Source of the DNA: a bacterium
Lineage (GTDB): Bacteria; Orphanbacterota; Orphanbacteria; Orphanbacterales; Orphanbacteraceae
DNA length: 64,000 bases
Direction of reading: 5' to 3'
NCBI GenBank assembly: GCA_025782575.1
Contig: JALGYY010000017.1
Coordinates: 1 to 64,000, forward strand
This document shows positions 10,054 to 17,466 of this stretch, piece by piece. Numbering within the stretch: position 1 is the first letter of the stretch; each line of letters begins with the position of its first letter. The notes under the pieces were generated by a model. The model was not told where the DNA came from, did no database searches, and saw only the letters and a list, made by a program, of their open reading frames with translations. The position numbers were made by a program, and so were the translations under genes.

Positions 10054-10575
10054 CTAGAGCAGACTCTGAATAACCTCCTCGAAAACACTCAGGGACTGGT
10101 ATCCCACGAATCGCCGCTGCACATTCCCCTTGCGGTCAATCACGAATGTGGTCGGTATCGCCTGGATCGGCCCGTACTGCTCCACGATTTCGCGTGAGGC
10201 CATCGCGTTGTTGTAGGTAATCGGCGTCTGCTTGACGAAGCGATTGACGGCGCTCGGGCCACCTTCATCGAGCGAGACACCGAGAATCTCGAGACCTTGA
10301 TCTTTATATTGAGCATAGAGATCGTTGAAATGCGGAATCTCTCTCTTACAGGGGCCACACCAGGTCGCCCAGAAATCGAGGATCAGAACCTTGCCCTCGA
10401 AATCGCCGAGAGCGTACTCTGAACCGCCGTCAACGCTCGTTACCGAGAAGTCCTTCGCGGAAAGAGCACTTGAATTGGTCTCTCCCACCGCCTCCTCATC
10501 CGCCTTTTTCCCGCACCCGGCGAACAGAAGTGCGATCGATCCCAGAATGATCATTGTTCGTATATGTCGTTTCAA
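10054..10575 (-). CDS. TlpA/ResA-like thioredoxin lipoprotein
   Basis: This is a periplasm-facing thiol-disulfide oxidoreductase. The signal ends in a lipobox (ALLFAGC), so it is a membrane-anchored lipoprotein. The AlkC/TSA-Redoxin-like thioredoxin fold carries the active site ATWCGPCKRE and the cis-proline segment AIPTTFVIDRKG. TlpA/ResA proteins keep cytochrome c cysteines or other periplasmic thiols reduced, which is relevant to the multihaem protein encoded at 20448-21875. A TTG start at 10575 is chosen because AAAGGAG lies six nt before it; an ATG seven codons later is the alternative. The gene follows galE at a short distance. Confidence 0.88.
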   Translation of the reverse strand: MKRHIRTMIILGSIALLFAGCGKKADEEAVGETNSSALSAKDFSVTSVDGGSEYALGDFEGKVLILDFWATWCGPCKREIPHFNDLYAQYKDQGLEILGVSLDEGGPSAVNRFVKQTPITYNNAMASREIVEQYGPIQAIPTTFVIDRKGNVQRRFVGYQSLSVFEEVIQSLL

Positions 10576-10673
10576 ACCAATCTCCTTTGAAGCAAGTGGG
10601 GGCATTTGTCGCCGATTGTAGCGATCGGTGGGGCCGGGGTCAAACGGCGTCGAAACGGCCACGGATCATCAAG

Positions 10674-11660
10674 TCAGTCACTGTAGCCATCCGGATGATT
10701 ACGGTGCCAGTTCCAGGCCGTGCGAATAATCTCCTCGGCATCGGTAAACCGGGGCTCCCAGCCGAGCGTTTTTTGAATTCGGCTGCTATCAGCGACGAGT
10801 TCGGCCGGATCGCCTGGGCGCCTCGGATCGACTTCAGCCGGGATCGGATGGCCGGTAACGCGGCGTGATGCTTCGATCACTTCACTGACGGAAAAGCCCT
10901 TCCCCGTTCCCACGTTGAAGGCATCGCTCCCCCCGCCATCCGCCAGATGGCGAAGCGCGAGGACATGTGCCCGTGCCAAGTCGACCACATGAATATAGTC
11001 ACGAACACAGGTGCCGTCAGGCGTATCGTAATCGTCACCGAATATCTTGATTTTCTCCCGCTGGCCGAGTGCGACCTGGAGGACGAGCGGGATGAGGTGG
11101 GTTTCGGGGTCATGATCCTCGCCGATCATTCCCTCCGGATCGGCACCTGATGCATTGAAATACCTCAAAATAACGCTCCGAAAGCCGTGGGATCGATCGA
11201 GTGCTCGGAGCATGCCCTCTACTACAAGCTTGGTGTCACCGTACACGTTTACCGGTTTCTGGGGATGATCCTCACGAAGCGGCAGGCGGACCGGATCGCC
11301 GTATGTCGCGCAGGTAGAGGAAAAAACGAAGCGCCTCACTCCCGCCTCGACAGAAGCTTCCAGCAGGTTCAGCGCGTTCGCCGCGTTGTTTCTGTAGTAC
11401 TTGAGCGGGTCTTCCATCGATTCGCCCACGTAGCAGTGGGCTGCGAAATGGACGACCGCATCGACCGGCTCCTTTCGGAACATCTCTTGAAGCGCCTCGC
11501 GGTCAGCAAGGGAGATCTGATGAAAGGAATCGACGGAGACGGCTTTCCGGTGCCCCTCGGAAAGGTCATCAACGATGACGGGGTGAAACCCCTCCTTCTG
11601 AAGTTCCTTCACCGTGTGACTTCCGATGTATCCCGCTCCGCCCGTAACCAATACTCGCAT
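10674..11660 (-). CDS. galE: UDP-glucose 4-epimerase
   Basis: GalE interconverts UDP-glucose and UDP-galactose. The 328-residue protein begins with the NAD-binding motif GGAGYIGSH, has FSSTCATYGDP with the conserved Ser/Thr, the YxxxK pair in VNVYGDTK, and the family's RYFNASGADP. The start ATG at 11660 has GAGGAG four to five nt upstream. This start lies inside the upstream ATPase gene, whose stop is at 11569, giving an unusually long 92-nt overlap. GalE would supply UDP-galactose to the surface-polysaccharide pathway suggested by the genes at 34-39 kb. Confidence 0.94.
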   Translation of the reverse strand: MRVLVTGGAGYIGSHTVKELQKEGFHPVIVDDLSEGHRKAVSVDSFHQISLADREALQEMFRKEPVDAVVHFAAHCYVGESMEDPLKYYRNNAANALNLLEASVEAGVRRFVFSSTCATYGDPVRLPLREDHPQKPVNVYGDTKLVVEGMLRALDRSHGFRSVILRYFNASGADPEGMIGEDHDPETHLIPLVLQVALGQREKIKIFGDDYDTPDGTCVRDYIHVVDLARAHVLALRHLADGGGSDAFNVGTGKGFSVSEVIEASRRVTGHPIPAEVDPRRPGDPAELVADSSRIQKTLGWEPRFTDAEEIIRTAWNWHRNHPDGYSD

Positions 11661-12801
11661 CGCTCTCCTCGACCGCCAGGACGTATTCCTCGCGGGGTCT
11701 GCTCGGTTCTCTCTCCATCTGTGGGGTACTTTCACCGTTAACGCGATGGGAACCATAACGGATGTAGTCGTCCAGGTCCTCTTTCAGTACGCGCCATCCC
11801 CGGCCAACTTTAGCCGCCTGAATCACCCCTCCATGAAAGAGATGGCGGGCGGTCTTTATTGACACACGAAGATATCGGGCCGCTTCATCGGCTGTCATAG
11901 GCCTGCCGTCGGTGTATCGATTGGAGCCTGATTCCTCCCGATCACCACGGCCGTCAGTCTCCTCGCTCCAGCCGGCCGTCGGCCCGCTCGGAACAATGAC
12001 CTTGTTCCATTCCGCGATTACTTCTGATGCAATCGCCTCATTCACAGGGGCAGTGTCGTTTCCGAGAGCATGCATGAGCGAGTTCGATGCGAGAACATTC
12101 AATAGACGAGGGATTCCGTTCGCAGCCTCCGCGATTTTCTCTACCGCCTCCTTCGTGAAGATGTCCCTCCAGAGAACGCCTACTACACGAAGTCGATGTT
12201 CGATGTATTCGACACTTCTCTCCTGGGTCATGGCGGGAATATCGAACCGCACGGCCACGCGCTGCCGGAGTTGCCTGAGATCGTTTCTTTCGAGTTTCGC
12301 CGCGAGCTCCGGTTGGCCGACGAGCACGATTTGAATCAGCTTCGATTTCCGCGCTTCCAGATTGGAGAGCATTCGAATCTTTTCCAGAAGGGAGACGCTC
12401 AAGTTTTGCGCTTCATCAAGAATAAGGACCGACTTTTTGCCATCCCGATATTGTTTAAGCAGATAACGATTCAGCTCGATCAGCAGGAACGCTTCGGAAT
12501 CCCCGGTCACGCCCGTATCGAAATCATCGTGAATGAGTTTCAGTAGTTCGACGAAATTCATGGCTGTCGAAAAGATAAACGCAGTCTCGAGATCGTTCGG
12601 GGAACGGTCGAGAAACGAGTGCACCAGCGTCGTCTTGCCAGTCCCCACTTCACCGGTCAACAGCACAAAGCCCTTCCCCGATCCGACGCCGTACTCGAGG
12701 TGGGCCATCGCCTCACGATAGATTTCATCCAAGAAAAGGAACTGGGGGTCGGGAGTGAGTTGGAAGGGGTCCTCGGAGAACCCGAAGTACTTACAGTACA
12801 T
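11569..12801 (-). CDS. ExeA/MshM-like AAA ATPase with C-terminal excisionase-type HTH
   Basis: The 410-residue protein begins MYCKYFGFSEDPFQLTPDP, the hallmark of the ExeA/GspA family of AAA ATPases associated with secretion and pili. Walker A is GEVGTGKTT (50-58) and Walker B VLILDEAQ (124-131), followed by NGIPRLLN. Instead of the usual peptidoglycan-binding domain, residues about 302-348 form a helix-turn-helix of the excisionase/MerR type (MTADEAARYLRVS ... WRVLKEDLDDYI). A charged low-complexity tail follows, whose last 30 codons overlap galE. The DNA-binding fusion suggests a regulatory or DNA-linked role rather than secretion-pore assembly. The ATG at 12801 is chosen by family alignment. 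Confidence 0.85.
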   Translation of the reverse strand: MYCKYFGFSEDPFQLTPDPQFLFLDEIYREAMAHLEYGVGSGKGFVLLTGEVGTGKTTLVHSFLDRSPNDLETAFIFSTAMNFVELLKLIHDDFDTGVTGDSEAFLLIELNRYLLKQYRDGKKSVLILDEAQNLSVSLLEKIRMLSNLEARKSKLIQIVLVGQPELAAKLERNDLRQLRQRVAVRFDIPAMTQERSVEYIEHRLRVVGVLWRDIFTKEAVEKIAEAANGIPRLLNVLASNSLMHALGNDTAPVNEAIASEVIAEWNKVIVPSGPTAGWSEETDGRGDREESGSNRYTDGRPMTADEAARYLRVSIKTARHLFHGGVIQAAKVGRGWRVLKEDLDDYIRYGSHRVNGESTPQMEREPSRPREEYVLAVEESDASIGYGRSGIHRKSHGEGTSEGGVSPRHR

Positions 12802-12999
12802 TGGCCGTCCTTTTGCGGGTTTCTTATACGATTCGACCGGAAGAGAGAGAATCTTGATGGTTTTCTCACCCCGGCCGGGGCTGCAGGATCCCGTACGGAA
12901 GCTGCTGGCCCTAATCCGGGGTTCAGTCTCCCAATTTCGACATGAGGATGTCAACCCGCCTGTGAGAGAGTGAGATACGCAGCCGATTCGGCTCCCGGG

Positions 13000-13977
13000 C
13001 TACCCGAGGTGCCTGTCGGGAACGATCCAGGTGCCCGTGCGACGCTCGAGGCCGTCGATCAGGTGATCGGGGGATGTGATCAGGACGCCATGCCCCCCGT
13101 CTTCCAGGAACGCTACGGAAGCGGCGATCTTGGGACCCATGCTCCCGGGGGGAAACTCGTTCTGACGGAGATAACGACTCGCCTCCCCCGCATCCATTTC
13201 GTCGATATCGCGCTGCTCGGGCTTCTTGAAATTAAGTGCCACTTTCTCAACCCCGGTCAGAAGGGCCAGATAACGGGCACCTACCACCTGGGCGAGCAGA
13301 TTGGCCGTCCAGTCCTTGTCGATCACGGCGTCTACTCCCTCGAGCGAACCGTCCCTTCTTCGAATGACCGGGATACCCCCCCCTCCCGCCGCGATCACTA
13401 CCGCCCCCGATTCAGCAAGAGTCCGGATCGACTTCCCTTCCACGAGGGCGATCGGATGGGGAGAGGCAACGATCCTTCGCCAGCCCCGGCCGCTATCCTC
13501 GACCATTCTCCATTTGTTTGAGGCCATGAGAGAGGCGGCTTCCTCCCTGCTGTAGAAAGGTCCGATCGGCTTGGTCGGGTGGCCGAATGCCGGGTCGCTC
13601 CGCCGGACCCTCACTTGAGTTACCAATGTAACCACATCTCGCTTGATGCCGACCGCGCGCAGTTCATTGCAGAGGGCTTGCTGCAACATGTAACCGAGGC
13701 CGCCGGTGGAATCGGCCACGCAGATTTCGAGAGGCATCGGGGGGATCTCGGAAGAGACAGCCTCGTTCCTGATCAGGATGTTCCCCACTACCGGGCCGTT
13801 TCCGTGGGTGAGAACGATGTGGTATCCCTCGACGATCAATTCCGCTACAGACTTCATCGTCTTCCGGGTTGCCGCCCGCTGCTCTTCGAAGGGCGCCTTC
13901 CCTTTCTTATCCATGATCGCGTTCCCGCCGAGGGCGACAACGATCACGTCCCCCTTTTTTATCTCCGAACCATTCAT
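13000..13977 (-). CDS. arcC: Carbamate kinase
   Basis: The enzyme converts carbamoyl phosphate and ADP to ATP and carbamate, or the reverse. The 325-residue protein has the amino-acid-kinase fold, with VVALGGNAIMDKKG near the start, THGNGPVVGN, and the C-terminal FPPGSMGPKIAA. No arginine deiminase or ornithine carbamoyltransferase is adjacent, so a role in the arginine deiminase pathway cannot be assumed. It could serve allantoin/purine breakdown or carbamoyl phosphate balance with the pyr genes. It ends about 200 nt before the ATPase gene and follows the sulfatase-like gene by 3 nt. Confidence 0.93.
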   Translation of the reverse strand: MNGSEIKKGDVIVVALGGNAIMDKKGKAPFEEQRAATRKTMKSVAELIVEGYHIVLTHGNGPVVGNILIRNEAVSSEIPPMPLEICVADSTGGLGYMLQQALCNELRAVGIKRDVVTLVTQVRVRRSDPAFGHPTKPIGPFYSREEAASLMASNKWRMVEDSGRGWRRIVASPHPIALVEGKSIRTLAESGAVVIAAGGGGIPVIRRRDGSLEGVDAVIDKDWTANLLAQVVGARYLALLTGVEKVALNFKKPEQRDIDEMDAGEASRYLRQNEFPPGSMGPKIAASVAFLEDGGHGVLITSPDHLIDGLERRTGTWIVPDRHLG

Positions 13978-13980
13978 GAT

Positions 13981-15348
13981 CTACCTGCCTGTGTATCCGA
14001 GAGCTCTCAAACGCTCCCGCACTTCCTCGCTCGGAGTCGCGATCTCCTCCGGGTCGAACTTGTCTGTTTCGGCGATGTGATCATCCAGGATCGTGCTGAG
14101 TTCCTGAAACGCCTCCGCTCCCGCGCCGATCCCGCCCCGTCGTCCTCTTGATTCTCCAGGGTCGTTTTCGAGGTCGAACAGTGCCCGCGCGCCGCCCCCT
14201 GCAGACTCCATCAGTTTCCAGCGCCCCTTCCGGACCGCCTTGGATTTCCTTCGATTGAACCATTCTCCCGCTCGTTCGGCTACCCACGGCATGGATGCCT
14301 CCAGATAGGCGCTCCTCTCGCTGGTGGGGGGGGCGAAAAGTGACTGTCCCTCGATCGAGCGGGAAGGGGTCAGACCAAGAAGGTCTCGCAATGTAGGGTA
14401 AACGTCAATAGTGGTGACTGGATCCTCCCGCAGCGAGGCCTCGGCTCGACCCGGATCGGATAAAATCAGCGGAACTCGGAGGGCGGCGTCGAAGACATCA
14501 CCCCCATGTTTGAAATAGACACCATGCTCCGTGAGGCTCTCGCCATGATCGCCTACTACAAGAATAGAAGGGGCGTCGGCCTCTCCGGAAAGCGATGTAA
14601 GCAGCCGGCCGATTTCACGATCCATATGGGCGATCTCGTCTCGATAGAGACCGTCGATCGTCCGGACCATCTCGGGCGAGGCGATTCGTCTCCGGTTCCA
14701 GAGCTCCGTCAGGAAGGCCATCGATCCGTTCGCCTCCGCCGTCGAAGGGAGCCCGCGCCGGTACCGTCTCGGGGGATCGTATGGGAAGTGGGGATCATAT
14801 AGATGAATCCACAGGAAGTAGGGCTCTCCGCCGATCTCTTCGATCCATTCGAGAGCCGCGTCTACCACTTCACCCGCTCCTCGCCGGTCTTGATCGCCCG
14901 CGATCCGGCTGCTCGCAATGCTGAAGTTTTCATCGTAAGTATCAAATCCACGATCGAGACCAAATGCGGAGCTGACAGCGAAACTGCCGATGAATGCCGC
15001 CGTATGCAGGCCCGTTTCTCTTGCTTCCTCGGCGATGGTCTTGATATCGGCCCGCAGGTGAAAGCCGTTTCGCGGGATACCGTGCTGGTAGGGATAGAGT
15101 CCGGTCAAAATGGTAGCGTGGGACGCGAGAGTGGTCGGCACGACCGCGGTAGCGTCGGCAAATTGAATGCCCGACCGGGCCAATCGATCCAGATTGGGCG
15201 TGGATGATCTCCCGTCGCCATAGCAGCCGAGCCGGTCGGCACGGATCGTATCGATTGTAATGAGCAGGACGCTCCGACGCTCCCCGATCTCCGTGCCGCA
15301 GCTCGCGATACAGACAAGCAGGGGAAGCAGTCGTAACAGTCTTCTCAC
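13981..15348 (-). CDS. Sulfatase-superfamily lipoprotein
   Basis: The protein belongs to the alkaline phosphatase/sulfatase superfamily: the N-terminal metal site is LLITIDTIRADRLGCYG, followed by STPNLDRLARSG, and SILVVGDHGESLTEHG carries further metal ligands. The nucleophile region reads VVPTTLASHATILTG. The C/S-x-P-x-R signature of true arylsulfatases is absent and a Thr is in the nucleophile position, so a phosphatase or phosphotransferase activity is as likely as sulfatase. A GTG start at 15348 has AAGGAGG seven nt upstream and yields a lipoprotein signal (LLVCIASC). The frame is open to 15375. Confidence 0.82.
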   Translation of the reverse strand: MRRLLRLLPLLVCIASCGTEIGERRSVLLITIDTIRADRLGCYGDGRSSTPNLDRLARSGIQFADATAVVPTTLASHATILTGLYPYQHGIPRNGFHLRADIKTIAEEARETGLHTAAFIGSFAVSSAFGLDRGFDTYDENFSIASSRIAGDQDRRGAGEVVDAALEWIEEIGGEPYFLWIHLYDPHFPYDPPRRYRRGLPSTAEANGSMAFLTELWNRRRIASPEMVRTIDGLYRDEIAHMDREIGRLLTSLSGEADAPSILVVGDHGESLTEHGVYFKHGGDVFDAALRVPLILSDPGRAEASLREDPVTTIDVYPTLRDLLGLTPSRSIEGQSLFAPPTSERSAYLEASMPWVAERAGEWFNRRKSKAVRKGRWKLMESAGGGARALFDLENDPGESRGRRGGIGAGAEAFQELSTILDDHIAETDKFDPEEIATPSEEVRERLRALGYTGR

Positions 15349-15445
15349 CAGACATCCTCCTTGGAGATGAGGCATAACGCTATCACCCGCTTGGATCGAG
15401 GGTCAACTACGGGGACCCAGAACCCGCTGACAGCTCTCCCCCTGC

Positions 15446-15492
15446 CTGGCCTCGCGATCCTCCTCCCGGGAGAATTAGGGAGACGAGGCCAG
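15446..15492. repeat. Short inverted repeat beside the long palindrome
   Basis: A 9-bp inverted repeat, CTGGCCTCG at 15446-15454 and CGAGGCCAG at 15484-15492, flanks 29 nt containing CCCGGGAG. It abuts the 36-bp palindrome on its left side and may be part of the same mobile or regulatory element. Its meaning is unknown. Confidence 0.4.
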
Positions 15493-15498
15493 CCGGGA

Positions 15499-15581
15499 CC
15501 CATTTAGATCTGGGGACACAATACGCAATTCCACCAGAACGGCGTGTGGAATTGCGTATTGTGTCCCCAGATCTAAATGGG
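15499..15581. repeat. 36-bp perfect inverted repeat with 11-nt loop (REP/MITE-like element)
   Basis: Arms at 15499-15534 and 15546-15581 are exact reverse complements over 36 nt, separated by an 11-nt loop. The arms contain the segments ATTTAGATCTGGGGACACAA and TACGCAATTCCAC. No T run follows on either strand, so it is not a classical intrinsic terminator. Perfect arms of this length with a short loop suggest a recently inserted or actively maintained palindromic element, for example a REP or MITE mobilised by an IS200/IS605-like or RAYT transposase elsewhere in the genome. It lies 12 nt after the stop of the outer-membrane gene and 150 nt upstream of the sulfatase-like gene, so it could also end or block transcription. 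Confidence 0.9.
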
Positions 15582-15592
15582 CTGCCGAACTC

Positions 15593-17359
15593 TCAACTCT
15601 CATGGCGCATACTGATCTCGAGGGCGAAGCGGCCCGGGCCGGCAAGGACGGACCAGTGGACGGCGGTCTGCCTCGGGCCTCGATAGACGAGACGCCATCC
15701 ACCGGCTTTCCGGCTTCCGCCATACCATTCGATCGGGAACGATCCGGGAAGTGATGGCGCAGGGAGGGCGATCGGTGCACCGGGGGAACGAGCCCACGCC
15801 CAAGAGAAATCGAGATGGGGTGACCTGAAACCGAGGGCAGCCCCGCCCCCGACGGTCTGACCGGAGTCACCATTCCCACGCTTGGCAATCAGTCTGACAT
15901 CGAGTCCGGCGCGCCTCTGTCGCCGGGCGCCGAACCAGAGTCCGGCAGTCAGTGACCGCCTCGCCCCGACACCGATCACACCCCTCCGGCTCTCCATCTT
16001 ATCCTCCCCCGATATCCGGACATAGAGATCTCGTGCGCCTGTCCGCCGGCCGGCCCGAAGGGACCACTCCTCCCCGACCACGCCGGAAGGGGAGTTCCAT
16101 GTGCGGCCGAGCGAGCGATAGCGATGAAACCGGATATCCAACCGTCCCGCGCGGCCCAGCTTTCTCTCACCGATCAGAACAACGCCACGCTCCCCTGTCG
16201 GCTCACTCCGGAGTCGATGATACGTCGTCCCCCTCGGTGCGTGAAAGGAACGGGAATACTCCCGAACCCGAATGGCGATCGACGTTCCGGCTCTCCTGAA
16301 ACCGGCCATCCCCCGTAACGCGGTCCCCCCTCCGGTAGTTCTCCCCATGTCCACCCCTATCGCTCCTCGCCTTCCCTTCCGGTGGACCGAGAGCCCGAGT
16401 CCCCCGAGCGCATCACCGGTAAAGGCATCCGGTTTCCGATCACGATCGCCTCCTCCAAGCCCGGGCGAGTATCGAGCAGTAACCGCCGTGACTCCCAGGC
16501 CGACCGTTCCTCTGGTCCGTTCCAGATGAACCCCTGCAATCTGCTCCCTCAATCGGTCCTTGCGAGAAGACTCCGATTCGTTCCTGTGATACCCGCCGGC
16601 ATCGATGGAAGAGACGAGTCCCCTGTCGTCCACGCGAGCGTCTCTCCTGGAATCGGTTAGAATCAGGAGATAGTCCGATGAGTTGGTACGGATTCGAATT
16701 CCGATTCCCCGATGGGCAGCGCTCTCCGTTCGTGACTTGTAAAGACCAAGACGACTCGACCGAAATCCCCCCGTCCCGGATGGCGGGCCGAACGGCTCGG
16801 AAGTACCGAGCAAGAGTCCCGTTCCCAGTCGAGCCGACAGGTCGCCGGCGACCACGCTTCGGGGGCCCCCTTTTCTCTCCCATGAGACGCCGATCGATCT
16901 GAAATCGTCCCACCGGCCCTCACCCGCATCTCTTTCGGCCAGAAACCGAGCCCCATACGAACCGGCCGCACCCTCCGCTTCTATCCACGAACCGGTCCCT
17001 GAACCGTCACGCTGGTTCAGGCGGGTGCGTACACGAACAGTACGAGCCCCCCCGGGAAAACGGATCATCGATCGGTCCGGGCGAGGTCGGTCGCCCCATA
17101 AATCGGTCAATCGTTCCCACGATCCGATCGGCTCGTTCGATCGAGAGCCGCCGATGATTCCCGCACCGGAGCGGCCGATACCGGCGATGCGGCTCAGCAG
17201 AAAGAGGGGCGCACGATCCGGATCGACCATGACCACCCCCTCCTCTTCATCCACAATAGTCTCTTCAATAAACGCAACCGGCTCTTCGGTGAAGAGCACT
17301 TGCCCTTCCACCCTGCCGGCGAGAACAATCAGGCAGACGGCGGCCACTCCCCGAATCAT
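15593..17359 (-). CDS. Probable outer-membrane beta-barrel protein with N-terminal helix-hairpin-helix region
   Basis: The protein is 588 residues with a Sec signal peptide (about 1-19, ending VEGQ). Residues about 52-95 resemble a ComEA-type helix-hairpin-helix segment (LSRIAGIGRSGAGII ... IGSWERLTDLWG). The remainder is rich in Gly, Arg and Ser with alternating hydrophobic residues in short strands, as expected of an outer-membrane barrel, and ends near FALEISMRHES rather than in a classical terminal Phe. The arginine content is very high. No family can be named with certainty; HhH-plus-barrel proteins occur in Bacteroidota and relatives. It follows the VWA gene by 107 nt and the long palindrome lies just after its stop. 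Confidence 0.7.
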   Translation of the reverse strand: MIRGVAAVCLIVLAGRVEGQVLFTEEPVAFIEETIVDEEEGVVMVDPDRAPLFLLSRIAGIGRSGAGIIGGSRSNEPIGSWERLTDLWGDRPRPDRSMIRFPGGARTVRVRTRLNQRDGSGTGSWIEAEGAAGSYGARFLAERDAGEGRWDDFRSIGVSWERKGGPRSVVAGDLSARLGTGLLLGTSEPFGPPSGTGGFRSSRLGLYKSRTESAAHRGIGIRIRTNSSDYLLILTDSRRDARVDDRGLVSSIDAGGYHRNESESSRKDRLREQIAGVHLERTRGTVGLGVTAVTARYSPGLGGGDRDRKPDAFTGDALGGLGLSVHRKGRRGAIGVDMGRTTGGGTALRGMAGFRRAGTSIAIRVREYSRSFHAPRGTTYHRLRSEPTGERGVVLIGERKLGRAGRLDIRFHRYRSLGRTWNSPSGVVGEEWSLRAGRRTGARDLYVRISGEDKMESRRGVIGVGARRSLTAGLWFGARRQRRAGLDVRLIAKRGNGDSGQTVGGGAALGFRSPHLDFSWAWARSPGAPIALPAPSLPGSFPIEWYGGSRKAGGWRLVYRGPRQTAVHWSVLAGPGRFALEISMRHES

Positions 17360-17466
17360 GGGATTCCCCTCTCAGAACGCATAGGATTTTTGGGATCGGG
17401 AAAATCAGGCCGGAAAACCGGTGGGATCGGAAACGTATCAGAGGATGAAGAGATCGGTCAAGCGGG

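Noticed and set aside
15499-15581. Treating the long palindrome as an intrinsic terminator
   Set aside because: No T run follows on either strand and the stem is far longer than terminators; a mobile palindromic element fits better.
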